DNA of 64,000 bases from Ezakiella coagulans (GCF_003096635.1 NZ_QEKV01000005.1:100310-164309), one strand, 5' to 3'; positions 41,550 to 51,033 are shown, counted from the stretch's first letter. Numbers and translations: made by a program. Notes: generated from the sequence alone by a model not told the origin.

Positions 41550-43499
41550 TTTGAAAAGATTTGCGAGCTTTTCAAAAAATCCCGCTTTTTCTTCAATTTT
41601 TTCCGGAACAACTTTTTCCTTTTGAAGTTTTTTAACTTCGCCCGTTCTTATAACGAATTGAACGGATTTCACATTTTCATTTTTCGAAGATGCGAAAGAT
41701 TCTATTTCTCCGTCGGAGTTCTTCCCGACTTCTTCGTTAATCTTGTCTTTCACTTCGCCCTTGATATTTTTTGTTTTGCTGTAAAGTTCTTCGGTGCCCG
41801 TGTGAAGTTTTGAAACGCCTTCGGTGTATTTTTTTACACCGCTTTCAAGAGATTTCGTTCCGTCTAAAACCATGTCGCCGGCTTTATCGAGTTCGCCTAT
41901 ATTTGATTTCAGAACGTCTTTGCCTCCGCTGATTTTTGAAACACCTTCTTGAACGGATTTCACAGCGCCCGTGTATGACTTGATTCCTTCGTTTAATTCC
42001 GCATATTTCTCAGTCATTTCTTTGATTGCATTTGCAGCCATTTCATTTGCATCATTATTCTTTTCGCCTGCAAAACTTGCAAGAGTTTTTATGCCGTCGT
42101 CAATTTTTACATATCCGCCGTCCAACTTTTTCACGCCGCTCTCTATGCTCTTTGCGCCTTTGTTAAGTTCGTCGAAATATAATTTCGTGCCGCCAAGCAT
42201 TTCCGTATTTTTCTTTAAAGCGCCGATTGTCTTTTGGAGATATTCGATTTCCGCCATCGCACTCGCCTTTTCGGAATCGCCCATCTCGCCTTTTTCCAGC
42301 GAGTTCTTTAAAGCCGCAATTCTTTCCGCACTCTCTTTTATGAGCGCAACATTTCCAGTTTCAAGCGTCTTTAGATTTATATCATTTTCTTCAAGTTTTT
42401 TCGAATATGCTCCATAACTTGTGCCACGGCTCAAATCTTCAGCGCCTTTTGAAATTGTTGAAAGCGCAGTCTTGACATCGCTCGATGCCTTTGAAAGTTC
42501 GACGATTTCGCTCGGCATATTTCCGATTTTTATAGTCATATTTCCCATCTTTTGAAGCGCCGCATAAAATTGCTCCGACGAATTTGTGAGCATATCATTT
42601 TTTGCGACAATTGCATTTAAGGCATTGTCCACTCCGTCAAAACCCTCTTCAATCGATGCGACCCCTTCGATGAGTTTTTTATTTCCATAGACATATTTTG
42701 CAATGCCGTCATTTATTTTTTCTGTCGAAGTTCTTAGTTCACTCGAATTGTCGTCGAGTTTTTTTGCACCGTCATTTAAATCCGTCACACCGTTATTCAG
42801 CTTGTCGATTTTTTCATCGATGCCGAATTTGTCGAGGTCTACATTTAAATTGAGGTTCACGCCGTTAATCGAAAAGCCGTCGAAGTAAAAGTCGTCGGTT
42901 GTGAATGTGATGTCCGCTTCAAGTCCGCTGTTTGGAAGTGACAAAAAGTTCAAAAGCTTTTGTTCGCCTTCGTTTGCCATAGTCGCTTCGTTTGAAACTA
43001 TGTCTTTAAAATCCGCAGTGCTCAGCTTTGTAGAAATTTGGAGTGCATAGTTTTTGTAGAAATCGCGGTCGAAATCTTCATTTTCTTTAACGGAAAGATG
43101 AATCCTTGCTTCTCCCGCCTTTCCTCTGATTTCCTCGGCACTCATTTTTTCGCCGTTCAAATAATATTCTACCGAAATGTCCCAAGGCATCGAAAGATTT
43201 TTCAAATCGCCTTCGTAATAGAGTCTGTCCTTGTCCGAATCAAATATGACGAGGTCGCCTCTTTGCTCGAAGTCTATATTTGAGTTTAAAATTTTCACAT
43301 TGTTGTAGTCGCCGTAGTCAAAAACTCCTCCCTTCGGGAAAATGTTTACGACGCTTATGTTTTCAGTCTTTCCTTCGCTGTCCATTGTAACATAGACCAC
43401 CTCTTCTTTTTGAGGTGCGCTTACGGCGGAGATGACCGCCGTTTGTGTTAGTATTGTCGCAGCGCAAATTGTTGCGACCACTTTCTTAAAATTTTTCAT
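41547..43499 (-). CDS. exported protein with LxxG heptad repeats, partner of MMPL transporter
   Basis: This 650-residue protein has a signal peptide (about 1-28). A beta-rich N-terminal domain (30-230) is followed by long helices with x-x-x-L-x-x-G heptads (LNNGVTDLNDGAKKLDD, IEEGFDGVDNAL, LDGGYVKIDDGIKTL). The C-terminus is basic. Proteins of this type are regularly encoded beside MMPL/RND permeases in Firmicutes, as here (gap 6 bases). It may form an extracellular adaptor or a periplasm-like funnel; the mechanism is inferred. Confidence 0.8.
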   Translation of the reverse strand: MKNFKKVVATICAATILTQTAVISAVSAPQKEEVVYVTMDSEGKTENISVVNIFPKGGVFDYGDYNNVKILNSNIDFEQRGDLVIFDSDKDRLYYEGDLKNLSMPWDISVEYYLNGEKMSAEEIRGKAGEARIHLSVKENEDFDRDFYKNYALQISTKLSTADFKDIVSNEATMANEGEQKLLNFLSLPNSGLEADITFTTDDFYFDGFSINGVNLNLNVDLDKFGIDEKIDKLNNGVTDLNDGAKKLDDNSSELRTSTEKINDGIAKYVYGNKKLIEGVASIEEGFDGVDNALNAIVAKNDMLTNSSEQFYAALQKMGNMTIKIGNMPSEIVELSKASSDVKTALSTISKGAEDLSRGTSYGAYSKKLEENDINLKTLETGNVALIKESAERIAALKNSLEKGEMGDSEKASAMAEIEYLQKTIGALKKNTEMLGGTKLYFDELNKGAKSIESGVKKLDGGYVKIDDGIKTLASFAGEKNNDANEMAANAIKEMTEKYAELNEGIKSYTGAVKSVQEGVSKISGGKDVLKSNIGELDKAGDMVLDGTKSLESGVKKYTEGVSKLHTGTEELYSKTKNIKGEVKDKINEEVGKNSDGEIESFASSKNENVKSVQFVIRTGEVKKLQKEKVVPEKIEEKAGFFEKLANLFK

Positions 43500-43505
43500 T
43501 ATATC

Positions 43506-45566
43506 CTACCTTTCATTTATAAAATTTATATTTTTCGTTGTCTTTTTAATGAGTCCGTCAAACATATATAAAAGTCCCGGAAGTACAAACAAAACAATAA
43601 TTACAGATGCCGTCGTTCCGACCGACAACAAATAACCGAGTTGTGAAATAAGTCCGTGTGTCGAGAATTTTCCAAGTAAGAATCCGACTATAATCATCGT
43701 GAGTGCAGATGTCAAAATCGAGACGCTCACCTTTTCTAAAGTTGTCTTTATGGAATCTCTTCGATCTAGAGTTTCTCTCATTTCACAGTATCTTTCCGTA
43801 AGCAAAATTGCATAGTCCACAGTCGCCCCGAGTTGAATTGACGAAATTATGAGGTATGCAATATAGAAAATCGTCGTCGACCTGAAATAAGGCACCGACA
43901 TATTTATAAATATCGCAGTTTCAATCGCACTGACCAAAATAACCGGAATCAAAAGCGATTTCTTCGAAAGAAGAAGCACGAGGAACACTGCAACAATCGC
44001 GATAATGTTTACAACATTCATATCGTCCATGACCGTGTTTTTGAGGTCATAGGTCGAGATGCCTTCGCCGGCGAGATAATAGTCGTCGCCGTAATATCTG
44101 TTCGCCGTTTCCTTCACTTTTTCAATGAGTTTAATCGTGTCTTCCCCTTCGTAGTCCGCATTCACGGAAACAATCATTCTTGTATAATTTCTCGAATTCA
44201 ATTTTTTCAAAGAATCGCCGTCAATGAAATTTTCAGGAATTGTTTCTCCGACGGTGTCGACGTACGAAATTATATTTGAAACTTCGTCGATATTTTTCAA
44301 ATCGCTCGAAAGTTTTCTTTCCTTTTCGAGGTCGCCCTTCGGAAGAAGAAGCACATATGTGTCGCTCTTTCCGAATTCGTTTTCAATTGCGACAGTGTCG
44401 CTTCCAAGTTTTGTATCCACGCCATAGATGTGAGAGTTGCCGAAATAGTATGCGTTATTTTTCGAAGCGAGGAAACACGGAATCATAATTATAAAAAATA
44501 TTACAAGATTTGCATTTTTGTGTTTCAACACGAACTCTCCGAATTTTTTAAAGCTCGGTACAAACTTTTTGTGCTCTGTTTTTTCAATCAAATTGTCCAT
44601 CTTTAAAATTACAATCGGCATCAATGTAAACTCGGTCACAAGTGAGATGAAAACACCTTTCGCAAGTGCGAGTCCAAGGTCCGGTCCGATTCTAAATTGC
44701 ATGAATATAAGAGCCAAAAATCCGATTATAGTCGTGAGTGCCGAAGATAAAATCGACGAGAACGAAACCTCGAGCGCCTTTCCCATCGCCATGACGTGGT
44801 CGTCGTAATTCTTTTTCTCCTCTTTGTATCTGTGGAGAACGAAAACCGTGTAGTCCAAGGAAACCGCCAAGAGTAAAATATTTCCGGCAGCATTTGTAAC
44901 GAATGAAATTTCGCCGAAAATTAAATTTGTCCCGGCGTTAATAACAATCGAAACCAAAAGCCCAATCAAAATTATAACCGGTTCAATCCACGACTCAGTT
45001 GTCAAAATAAGAATCAAAATCGTAAAGAGAACTCCGACAATCGTGACTACCCTTATTTCACTAACCGAGTTTGTCGTCGCAATAGCCGTGTTAACGGCGG
45101 AGCCCGTCATCTTGTTGTCGTCTCCGATAATCTTTCTAATCTCTTCGGTCGCACTTATAATGCTGTCTTCCTGAACTGTAATGTTCATGAGCGCGTTGTT
45201 GTTTTTGTAATAATTTTCGAGATTGTCCGCGTCCATAAAAGCCATCGGCTTCATAACACTTTCAAAATCGTCCAGCCAAACAACATTTTGCACACCCGGA
45301 ACGTCTTCAATTTTCTTTATCATGTCGAGCGTTTCGTTTATCGTGACGTCCTCAAGCATGACCCGCAAATTCGGAATCAGCTCGTCGTACTCTTCCTTCA
45401 TCTTGTTGAGCGAAACTGTCGACTCACTTTTTTTCGGAAGATAATCGTTTATGTTGTAGTTTACTTCTATTTTTGGATAACTGATTATGGAAATCACAAT
45501 CAGCACCGCATAAATAATTAAAATAGTTTTGGGGTGCTTGATCCCCCGTTTGATTAAGTCTATCAA
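43506..45566 (-). CDS. MMPL/RND-superfamily exporter
   Basis: About 686 residues, with twelve hydrophobic segments in two 6-helix halves, each preceded by an extracytoplasmic loop. Landmarks: NDYLPKKSE near the N-terminus, LLLAVSLDYTVFVLHRYKEE (helix 4 with the proton-relay Asp/Tyr) and SSIQLGATVDYAILLTERYCEMR in the second half. Start: a TTG at 45566 has AAAGGAG 8 bases upstream, whereas the in-frame GTG 9 bases earlier lies inside that site, so TTG is preferred. It exports lipids or drugs. It is the first gene of an operon divergent from a TetR gene. Confidence 0.88.
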   Translation of the reverse strand: MIDLIKRGIKHPKTILIIYAVLIVISIISYPKIEVNYNINDYLPKKSESTVSLNKMKEEYDELIPNLRVMLEDVTINETLDMIKKIEDVPGVQNVVWLDDFESVMKPMAFMDADNLENYYKNNNALMNITVQEDSIISATEEIRKIIGDDNKMTGSAVNTAIATTNSVSEIRVVTIVGVLFTILILILTTESWIEPVIILIGLLVSIVINAGTNLIFGEISFVTNAAGNILLLAVSLDYTVFVLHRYKEEKKNYDDHVMAMGKALEVSFSSILSSALTTIIGFLALIFMQFRIGPDLGLALAKGVFISLVTEFTLMPIVILKMDNLIEKTEHKKFVPSFKKFGEFVLKHKNANLVIFFIIMIPCFLASKNNAYYFGNSHIYGVDTKLGSDTVAIENEFGKSDTYVLLLPKGDLEKERKLSSDLKNIDEVSNIISYVDTVGETIPENFIDGDSLKKLNSRNYTRMIVSVNADYEGEDTIKLIEKVKETANRYYGDDYYLAGEGISTYDLKNTVMDDMNVVNIIAIVAVFLVLLLSKKSLLIPVILVSAIETAIFINMSVPYFRSTTIFYIAYLIISSIQLGATVDYAILLTERYCEMRETLDRRDSIKTTLEKVSVSILTSALTMIIVGFLLGKFSTHGLISQLGYLLSVGTTASVIIVLFVLPGLLYMFDGLIKKTTKNINFINER

Positions 45567-45594
45567 ATAAATCACTCCTTTTTAATATAAAGGT

Positions 45595-45600
45595 ATTATA
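45595..45600 (-). promoter_or_regulatory. -10 box of the MMPL operon
   Basis: TATAAT on the minus strand about 30 bases before the TTG start. No good -35 box at standard spacing; a weak TTTAAG is 16 bases upstream. Confidence 0.4.
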
Positions 45601-45666
45601 ACCGCAAAATGCAAAACTTAAACCGGTCAAATTGTGTGTTTTTGGGTAATAACGGACAATTTATAC

Positions 45667-45685
45667 ACAATTGATGGTCAATTGT
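45667..45685. promoter_or_regulatory. palindromic operator between MMPL operon and its TetR
   Basis: ACAATTGATGGTCAATTGT is a perfect 8-bp inverted repeat with a 3-base centre in the divergent intergenic region. A TetR dimer site of this size and place would control both directions. Confidence 0.65.
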
Positions 45686-45740
45686 TTACAAACTATGGAA
45701 AATTTATTCATATCAATGTATAATATACATAGGTGATAAA

Positions 45741-46352
45741 ATGAAAAATGAAGAGATTTCAATAAAAACGAAAAAACATCTCTCAAAGACATTAAAAAAA
45801 CTCATGCTGAAAAAACCTTTAAGCAAAATTACAATTTCGGAAATTGTAAGAAGTGCCGACGTCAACCGAAAAACTTTTTATTATCATTTCGAAAGTATAA
45901 ACGAACTTTTCAAGTGGACTCTTGAGGAAGAAGCGGTTCACGTTGTAAAAAATCTCGACGTAAAAAAGGACTACAAAAAAGCAATTGAGTTTGTGATTAA
46001 ATATATTGAAACTAATAACGATATTTTAAATTGCGCATACGACTCCATGGGGCGAGAAGGTTTGAAGGAATTCTTTTATGACGACTTCTACGAAATCGTC
46101 GAAAAACTTGTTGAGACAATAGTCGAGAAAATGGACGAAGTTGTCGAGAACGACTTCAAAGACTTCCTTGCAAAAATGTATGCGGGTGCAATTGCAAATA
46201 TGATTATCGATTATTTCAGCGAAAAGAAAAATATAGACACCCAAAAAATTGTGAACTATATTATGATTGTTATAGGCTCATCAATCAAAGCATCCATCGA
46301 AGCTTATGTTAAAGAAATAAACGAAGCTTACGAAAAAATAAAATCACTTTGA
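45741..46352 (+). CDS. TetR-family regulator divergent from the MMPL exporter
   Basis: This 203-residue protein has an N-terminal HTH (about 12-58: KTLKKLMLKKPLSKITISEIVRSADVNRKTFYYHFESINEL) and a C-terminal domain of the TetR_C_8/DhaS-like kind. It is divergent from the MMPL/LxxG operon, with a perfect palindrome between them, and is likely its repressor. TATAAT at 45719-45724 is its -10 box. It may be co-transcribed with the downstream nudix-whiA-grdX-rumA genes (gap 26 bases). Confidence 0.9.
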   Translation: MKNEEISIKTKKHLSKTLKKLMLKKPLSKITISEIVRSADVNRKTFYYHFESINELFKWTLEEEAVHVVKNLDVKKDYKKAIEFVIKYIETNNDILNCAYDSMGREGLKEFFYDDFYEIVEKLVETIVEKMDEVVENDFKDFLAKMYAGAIANMIIDYFSEKKNIDTQKIVNYIMIVIGSSIKASIEAYVKEINEAYEKIKSL

Positions 46353-46378
46353 TTTTTCAAAAAATGAAGGGAGAATTT

Positions 46379-46789
46379 ATGCAAATTTCAGCAGGCGGCA
46401 TCATCGTCTACAACGAAAAAATATTATTATTAAAAAAGAGAAACGGTTCATTCTGTCTTCCGAAAGGTCATCTTGAATACGGAGAAACGCTCGAAGAGAC
46501 CGCAGTGAGAGAAGTGAAAGAAGAGACAAATATAGACGGAAAAGTTTTATTTTATATCGGTCACATGAGATATTCATACAAAAATATTCGAAACAATAAA
46601 ATGACTGACAAAGAAGTGCACTGGTTTTTAATGGACCCGCTTAGTTTCAATCCCATTCCGCAAAAAAGCGAGGGCTTTATATGGTGCGGTTTCAAACATT
46701 ACACTGTGGCTCTGAAACTTGTAAACTATATGAATGAAAAGAAAATCATAAAAGATGCGGTTGAAGCGTACAAGGAAATTCACTCATGA
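46379..46789 (+). CDS. NUDIX hydrolase
   Basis: This 136-residue protein starts at MQISAGGIIVYNEKILLLKKR; GGGAG lies 5 bases upstream, and starts further upstream lack one. The Nudix box is complete: GHLEYGETLEETAVREVKEET. It hydrolyses a nucleoside diphosphate linked to another moiety; substrate unknown. Its stop overlaps the whiA start by 4 bases. Confidence 0.92.
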   Translation: MQISAGGIIVYNEKILLLKKRNGSFCLPKGHLEYGETLEETAVREVKEETNIDGKVLFYIGHMRYSYKNIRNNKMTDKEVHWFLMDPLSFNPIPQKSEGFIWCGFKHYTVALKLVNYMNEKKIIKDAVEAYKEIHS

Positions 46790-47625
46790 ACTTTACCGGA
46801 AGAGTGAAAGCTGCAATTAAAAATTACGAATTCGAAAGAATCGACGAATACTCGGCGTTCGTGATCGGCTTTTTATCTTCGACAGGCTATGTCTACAAAG
46901 AAACCGTTCGCGGCGAATTTGCGAAAAAAGATGAATTTATAATTATAAAAGGTGAAGAGTTGCGAATGGAAGATTTTTATTTTCATCCGAAAATGGACGA
47001 AAATTTAAACTACATCGCGATGGATTTCATCGGAAACACCGACATCGAACAATTTATCGAAAACGGCGATATGGCAGTAAAGCGTGCATTTTTAAAAGGT
47101 GCATTTTTGTCGCAAGGCTCAATAAATGACCCGAAAGATTCGTACCATTTTGAAATTGCAATCGGAAACAAGACCGAAGCGGACAGACTTCAAAAAGTTT
47201 TGTCTGACCTCGGAGTGAATGCAAAGACAGTTGAAAGGGACAGAAAAACAGTTCTCTATGTAAAAGAAGGAAGTGAAATTTCGGACATCCTTACACTTCT
47301 CGGTGCAATACCGGAAACTCTTTATTTCGAAGAGCAGATGGTTATAAAATCTGCACGAAACGACACCAACAGACGTGTAAACTGCGAAACCGCAAACCTT
47401 TCAAAGACGATAAGCGCAGGTGTAAGACAGACGCATGCGATAGAAAAACTGAAAGAAGACGGAAGGCTCGACCTTTTGGACGAAAGCCTCTATGAGGTGG
47501 CGATTTTAAGACTTGCAAACCCCGACGCATCGCTCAAGGAACTTGCAATGCTCTATGGCCACGGAATTTCACGAAGCGGCATAAATCACAGGCTGCAAAA
47601 ATTAATAGAATTGGCGGAGGAATAA
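46786..47625 (+). CDS. whiA: DNA-binding protein WhiA
   Basis: This 279-residue protein has the N-terminal LAGLIDADG-like domain (AFLKGAFLSQGSINDPKDSYHFEI) and C-terminal HTH (PDASLKELAMLYGHGISRSGINHRLQKL) of WhiA. It influences cell division and chromosome segregation in Firmicutes. The usual upstream partners rapZ and yvcK are absent; here it follows a nudix gene. Confidence 0.95.
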   Translation: MNFTGRVKAAIKNYEFERIDEYSAFVIGFLSSTGYVYKETVRGEFAKKDEFIIIKGEELRMEDFYFHPKMDENLNYIAMDFIGNTDIEQFIENGDMAVKRAFLKGAFLSQGSINDPKDSYHFEIAIGNKTEADRLQKVLSDLGVNAKTVERDRKTVLYVKEGSEISDILTLLGAIPETLYFEEQMVIKSARNDTNRRVNCETANLSKTISAGVRQTHAIEKLKEDGRLDLLDESLYEVAILRLANPDASLKELAMLYGHGISRSGINHRLQKLIELAEE

Positions 47626-48008
47626 TGAAGACAATAGTAACCAACAACAAACTTGTTAAAGAAAGATTTGAAGACAAATTTAACGTAATATATATAGAAG
47701 ACAACCACTCATACAAACCGGTACTCCTAAAAATAAGAGACCTCGTGCACACCGGCTACAAAGTTTTGACTCACCCGCTCTCGGGCTCGGTCAAACCGAA
47801 CGAAACGCCGTACAAAAGTGTAATCATTGAAGAAGGAAAAACGCTCGATGAAGACAGTGTAAAAATCATCGAGCTTTCAATCGCAACTCTCGACAAATTC
47901 CAAAATATGGAAAGAACGCCGAACTGGACTGAAAGAGTTCTCGACGACTTCAGAGTTGTGGACCTCGACTTGATGGTCTGCACAATCGAAAGACTGGGCC
48001 ACTTCTAG
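47625..48008 (+). CDS. grdX: GrdX family protein
   Basis: This 127-residue protein matches GrdX: TNNKLVKERFEDKFNVIYIED, GYKVLTHPLSGSVKPNETPYKSVII and MERTPNWTERVLDDFRVVDLDLM. GrdX usually lies beside the glycine/sarcosine/betaine reductase genes; its function is not known. Here it is detached from grd genes and translationally coupled to whiA (TAATG) and rumA (adjacent). Confidence 0.85.
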   Translation: MKTIVTNNKLVKERFEDKFNVIYIEDNHSYKPVLLKIRDLVHTGYKVLTHPLSGSVKPNETPYKSVIIEEGKTLDEDSVKIIELSIATLDKFQNMERTPNWTERVLDDFRVVDLDLMVCTIERLGHF

Positions 48009-49166
48009 ATGATAATCGAAGGAGAAATCATCGACATAACAAACGACGGTCGCGGCGTCGTGAAAAAAGACGGCAAAGTCACATTTGTCGAAAACGCACT
48101 TCCGGGCGACATCGTTCAAATCGAAATCACAAAAGAAAAGAAAAACTTCAACCTCGGGAGAGTGAAAAAATTTTTAAGCTATTCAAAAAATAGACGCTTT
48201 AAAAACGGTGAAAATCCTTTGGGCGAAGCCTATCCCCTTTTCGCTCTCGACTATGACTTTGGTTTTAATCTTAAACAAAATATCGTAAAAAACAATTTTA
48301 AAAAATTTTTAAATATGGAAATAAATATCGTTCCGCACAAAAATGAAGACTATCGAGTGAACAAACTCCGTCTTCACAAAGCCGAAAAAAAAGTTGGACT
48401 TTTCGAGAACAAAACGAACAAAATCTACGTTCCGAACATGGAAACACTTTTGGGCGAAGGCGCGAGCGAAATTTATAAAGACATAACAGAAAACATCTCC
48501 GGTGGAAAATTTGTGACCATAAGGCGCGCCGACAACGGGGATTTTTTGTCGACCGATGGAACATACACAGGGAAACTTTTCACCGACTACAAAGACAGAA
48601 ACCGCTCTCCAAAAATTCATCCGGTAATGGAAATCGCCGGAAAAAAATACGAAATGGAAATTGACGGCTTCTTTCAAAACAACAGATACGGCGCCGAAAA
48701 AGCTCTCGAAATTATCGGGAACAAAAGAACCGGAAAAATTTTGGATCTATACTCCGGAGTCGGACTCATCTCCCTCTTTGTCGCCGACAAAGCGAGTGAA
48801 GTTTTGGGGGTTGAACTTTGGGAGCCTTCGGTCATTAACGCACGTGAAAACGCAAAACTTAACAACATAACAAATGCAAAATTTATAGCGATGGACACGG
48901 GTGACCTCGCAAAAGAAAAACTCCCGCTCGCGGACACAGTCATCGTCGACCCGCCGAGAAGCGGACTCGTTCCCGAACTCATCGAGAGAATAAAAGAAAT
49001 GGCACCGAAAGAAATCGTCTACATGAGCTGCGACCATACAACCCAAATACGAGATATAAAAATGCTGTTGCCGGAGTACGAAATTAAAGACAACGCCGTG
49101 CATGTTATAGACATGTTCCCGGGTACGATGCACGTGGAGACTATAGCGTTGATACAAAAGATGTAA
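48009..49166 (+). CDS. RumA/RlmD-type 23S rRNA (uracil-5)-methyltransferase lacking the Fe-S cysteines
   Basis: This 385-residue protein has an N-terminal TRAM domain (IEGEIIDITNDGRGVVKKDGKVTFVENALPGD). The SAM motif is GKILDLYSGVGLISLFVA, then TVIVDPPRSGL and the catalytic Cys in YMSCDHTTQIRDIKML. It is shorter than typical RumA (about 450). The Cx5CGGC cluster that binds 4Fe-4S between TRAM and the central domain is absent (GENPLGEAYPLFALDYDF in its place). It methylates a U of 23S rRNA or tRNA. Its 3' end is the left boundary of the accessory island. Confidence 0.88.
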   Translation: MIIEGEIIDITNDGRGVVKKDGKVTFVENALPGDIVQIEITKEKKNFNLGRVKKFLSYSKNRRFKNGENPLGEAYPLFALDYDFGFNLKQNIVKNNFKKFLNMEINIVPHKNEDYRVNKLRLHKAEKKVGLFENKTNKIYVPNMETLLGEGASEIYKDITENISGGKFVTIRRADNGDFLSTDGTYTGKLFTDYKDRNRSPKIHPVMEIAGKKYEMEIDGFFQNNRYGAEKALEIIGNKRTGKILDLYSGVGLISLFVADKASEVLGVELWEPSVINARENAKLNNITNAKFIAMDTGDLAKEKLPLADTVIVDPPRSGLVPELIERIKEMAPKEIVYMSCDHTTQIRDIKMLLPEYEIKDNAVHVIDMFPGTMHVETIALIQKM

Positions 49167-49291
49167 ATATAGAAATCCTGCATTTTAAGCAGTTTTATAA
49201 GCATTTTGTCTTCGATAAAGATGAAGAAGGATACGTCAAAAAGACTCAAAAAAACTACATGGATGTAAGAGTAGTTTTGCAACTGGTATGA
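49138..49291 (+). pseudogene. reading-frame fragment overlapping the rumA 3' end
   Basis: In the +2 frame relative to rumA, an open stretch from about 49138 to a TGA at 49289-49291 reads GDYSVDTKDVNIEILHFKQF and ends DVRVVLQLV. No start codon or ribosome site is evident. Its composition is protein-like, so it is probably the tail of a gene brought in at the rumA 3' end. Family not recognised. Confidence 0.35.
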
Positions 49292-49342
49292 GGAGACACA
49301 AAGAAAAATATAATAAGATAAAACTCATTTTATACTTTCTAC

Positions 49343-49371
49343 AAGAGTAGCTCAAATAGCTGCTCTTTTTT
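49343..49371 (+). terminator. terminator downstream of rumA
   Basis: AAGAGTAGCT, loop CAAAT, AGCTGCTCTTTTTT with one mismatch. It separates the core operon from the island. Confidence 0.75.
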
Positions 49372-49424
49372 ATTGAAGGGAGTAAGGATTCGTTACATCC
49401 TTTAAAAAATATACCTAAGCCAAC

Positions 49425-49453
49425 TTTACAAATTCGCTTTTATAATATATAAT
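49425..49453 (+). promoter_or_regulatory. promoter of the AbiE operon
   Basis: TTTACA, 17-base spacer, TATAAT, 27 bases before the abiEi start. A second TATAAT at 49441-49446 overlaps the spacer. Confidence 0.65.
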
Positions 49454-49480
49454 AAAAGTGTAAACGAGAGGAGGCGGGCT

Positions 49481-50068
49481 ATGAATACACTTAAAGAATA
49501 TATACAAGATAATATAGTAATAACTAACAAAGAAGCAGAAGACCTTGGATATACTAGGCATAATTTATCAGAATTAACAAAGATCGGACAATTAGAAAGA
49601 TTAAGACCGGGACTATATCAATTAAAAGGAAAAGTAATAGACGATTTTGTTTTAATATCATCAAATAGCAATCGAATTATATTTTCCCATCAAACATCCC
49701 TCTACCTCCATGACCTATCCGACAGGACCCCAAATGTATTTCATATATCTGTTCCCCAAGGCTACAATGCAACTCATATCAAGAAAAGATATGAAGATCT
49801 ACAAGTTCACTATGTAAAAAAAGATTTATACGAACTAGGAAAGGCAGAAATAAAATCACCACAAGGCAACCTTATTCCAGTGTATGATATAGATCGAACA
49901 ATTTGCGATATCATAATCGATAGAGAAAAAATAGATAAACAAATTTTTACAGAAGCAATAAAAAGATACTTTAAATCACCAAATAAAAATCTAAGACGAT
50001 TAATAAAATACAGTAAACTATTTAAAATAGAAGATGAAATTAGAAAATATATGGAGGTATTATCGTGA
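49481..50068 (+). CDS. AbiEi-family antitoxin
   Basis: This 195-residue protein has the AbiEi pattern: a winged-HTH N-terminus (IQDNIVITNKEAEDLGYTRHNLSELTKIGQLERLRPGLYQL), then IIFSHQTSLYLHDLSDRTPNVFHISVPQGYNA and VYDIDRTICDIIIDREKIDKQIFTEAIKRYFKS. AbiEi represses its own operon and counteracts AbiEii. It overlaps the toxin gene by 4 bases and has a strong GGAGG site. Confidence 0.93.
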   Translation: MNTLKEYIQDNIVITNKEAEDLGYTRHNLSELTKIGQLERLRPGLYQLKGKVIDDFVLISSNSNRIIFSHQTSLYLHDLSDRTPNVFHISVPQGYNATHIKKRYEDLQVHYVKKDLYELGKAEIKSPQGNLIPVYDIDRTICDIIIDREKIDKQIFTEAIKRYFKSPNKNLRRLIKYSKLFKIEDEIRKYMEVLS

Positions 50069-50907
50069 TTAATATCGAGAGTATAAAGGGAAAGATAAGA
50101 AGTTTAGCAGAGAAGAAAAATTTGAAATCGCAGGAAGTTCTGCAAATATATTTCTTTGAAAGATTTTTAAAAAGACTATCTAAATCACAATACAAAAACA
50201 ATTTTGTAATCAAGGGAGGATTTCTTATATCATCCTTAATTGGCATTGAAAATAGAACAACTATGGATATGGACACAACCATAAAAGGCATAGCTCTAAA
50301 AGAAGAGAAAATAAAAGACATTGTAGAAGAAATTATAAATATCAATGTAGAAGATGGAATAAAATTTGAAATAAAAGACATCTCTTATATTAGAGAAGAG
50401 GATGAGTACGAGAACTTTAGAATTTCATTAATAGCAAATGTTGGAAAGACCAAAAACCCGATGAAACTAGACCTAACAACAGGAGATGCAATAACACCAA
50501 GGGAAATAGAATATACCTATCCCTGTATTTTTAGCAAAGAAAATATAAAAATATTGGCATACCCATTAGAAACAATTCTCGCAGAAAAATACGAAACCAT
50601 AATCAGAAGAAATATAACAACAACACGAATGAGAGACTTTTACGACCTATACACTCTCTACAAGCTGAAAAAAGATGAGATAAACTATGAAATTTTAAAA
50701 GAAGCAATAGAAATAACTTCAAATAACAGAGGAAGTCAGGAGATAATGGAAGACTATAAGGAAATAATCGAGGACATAAAAGAAGATTCATACCTAAGAT
50801 CCTTGTGGGAGGCATATCTCAGTGAAAATAAGTATATTGGAGATTTGATCTTTGATAATGTTGTTGATGTAGTGACAATTATTTCAAATAGGGTTAGTGA
50901 GATGTAA
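50065..50907 (+). CDS. AbiEii-family nucleotidyltransferase toxin
   Basis: This 280-residue protein starts at GTG, with GGAGG upstream and a 4-base overlap with abiEi. The nucleotidyltransferase core is FVIKGGFLISSLIGIENRTTMDMDTTIKG with the metal-binding Asp pair, then FRISLIANVGKTKNPMKLDL and ILAYPLETILAEKYETIIRR. AbiEii toxins modify RNA acceptor ends or nucleotides and halt growth, giving phage abortive infection. It forms a complete type IV pair with the upstream gene. Confidence 0.93.
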   Translation: MINIESIKGKIRSLAEKKNLKSQEVLQIYFFERFLKRLSKSQYKNNFVIKGGFLISSLIGIENRTTMDMDTTIKGIALKEEKIKDIVEEIININVEDGIKFEIKDISYIREEDEYENFRISLIANVGKTKNPMKLDLTTGDAITPREIEYTYPCIFSKENIKILAYPLETILAEKYETIIRRNITTTRMRDFYDLYTLYKLKKDEINYEILKEAIEITSNNRGSQEIMEDYKEIIEDIKEDSYLRSLWEAYLSENKYIGDLIFDNVVDVVTIISNRVSEM

Positions 50908-51033
50908 TATTCCAGACACTGTCTGGGAAATTACATAAATATTTTAAATATCCGATTGTCCTATGTAAAATTATTTTATAGCCTGCTATTTAATATGATT
51001 TTTTTGTTATTTTAAATAAAAATGGAGGGTTAA

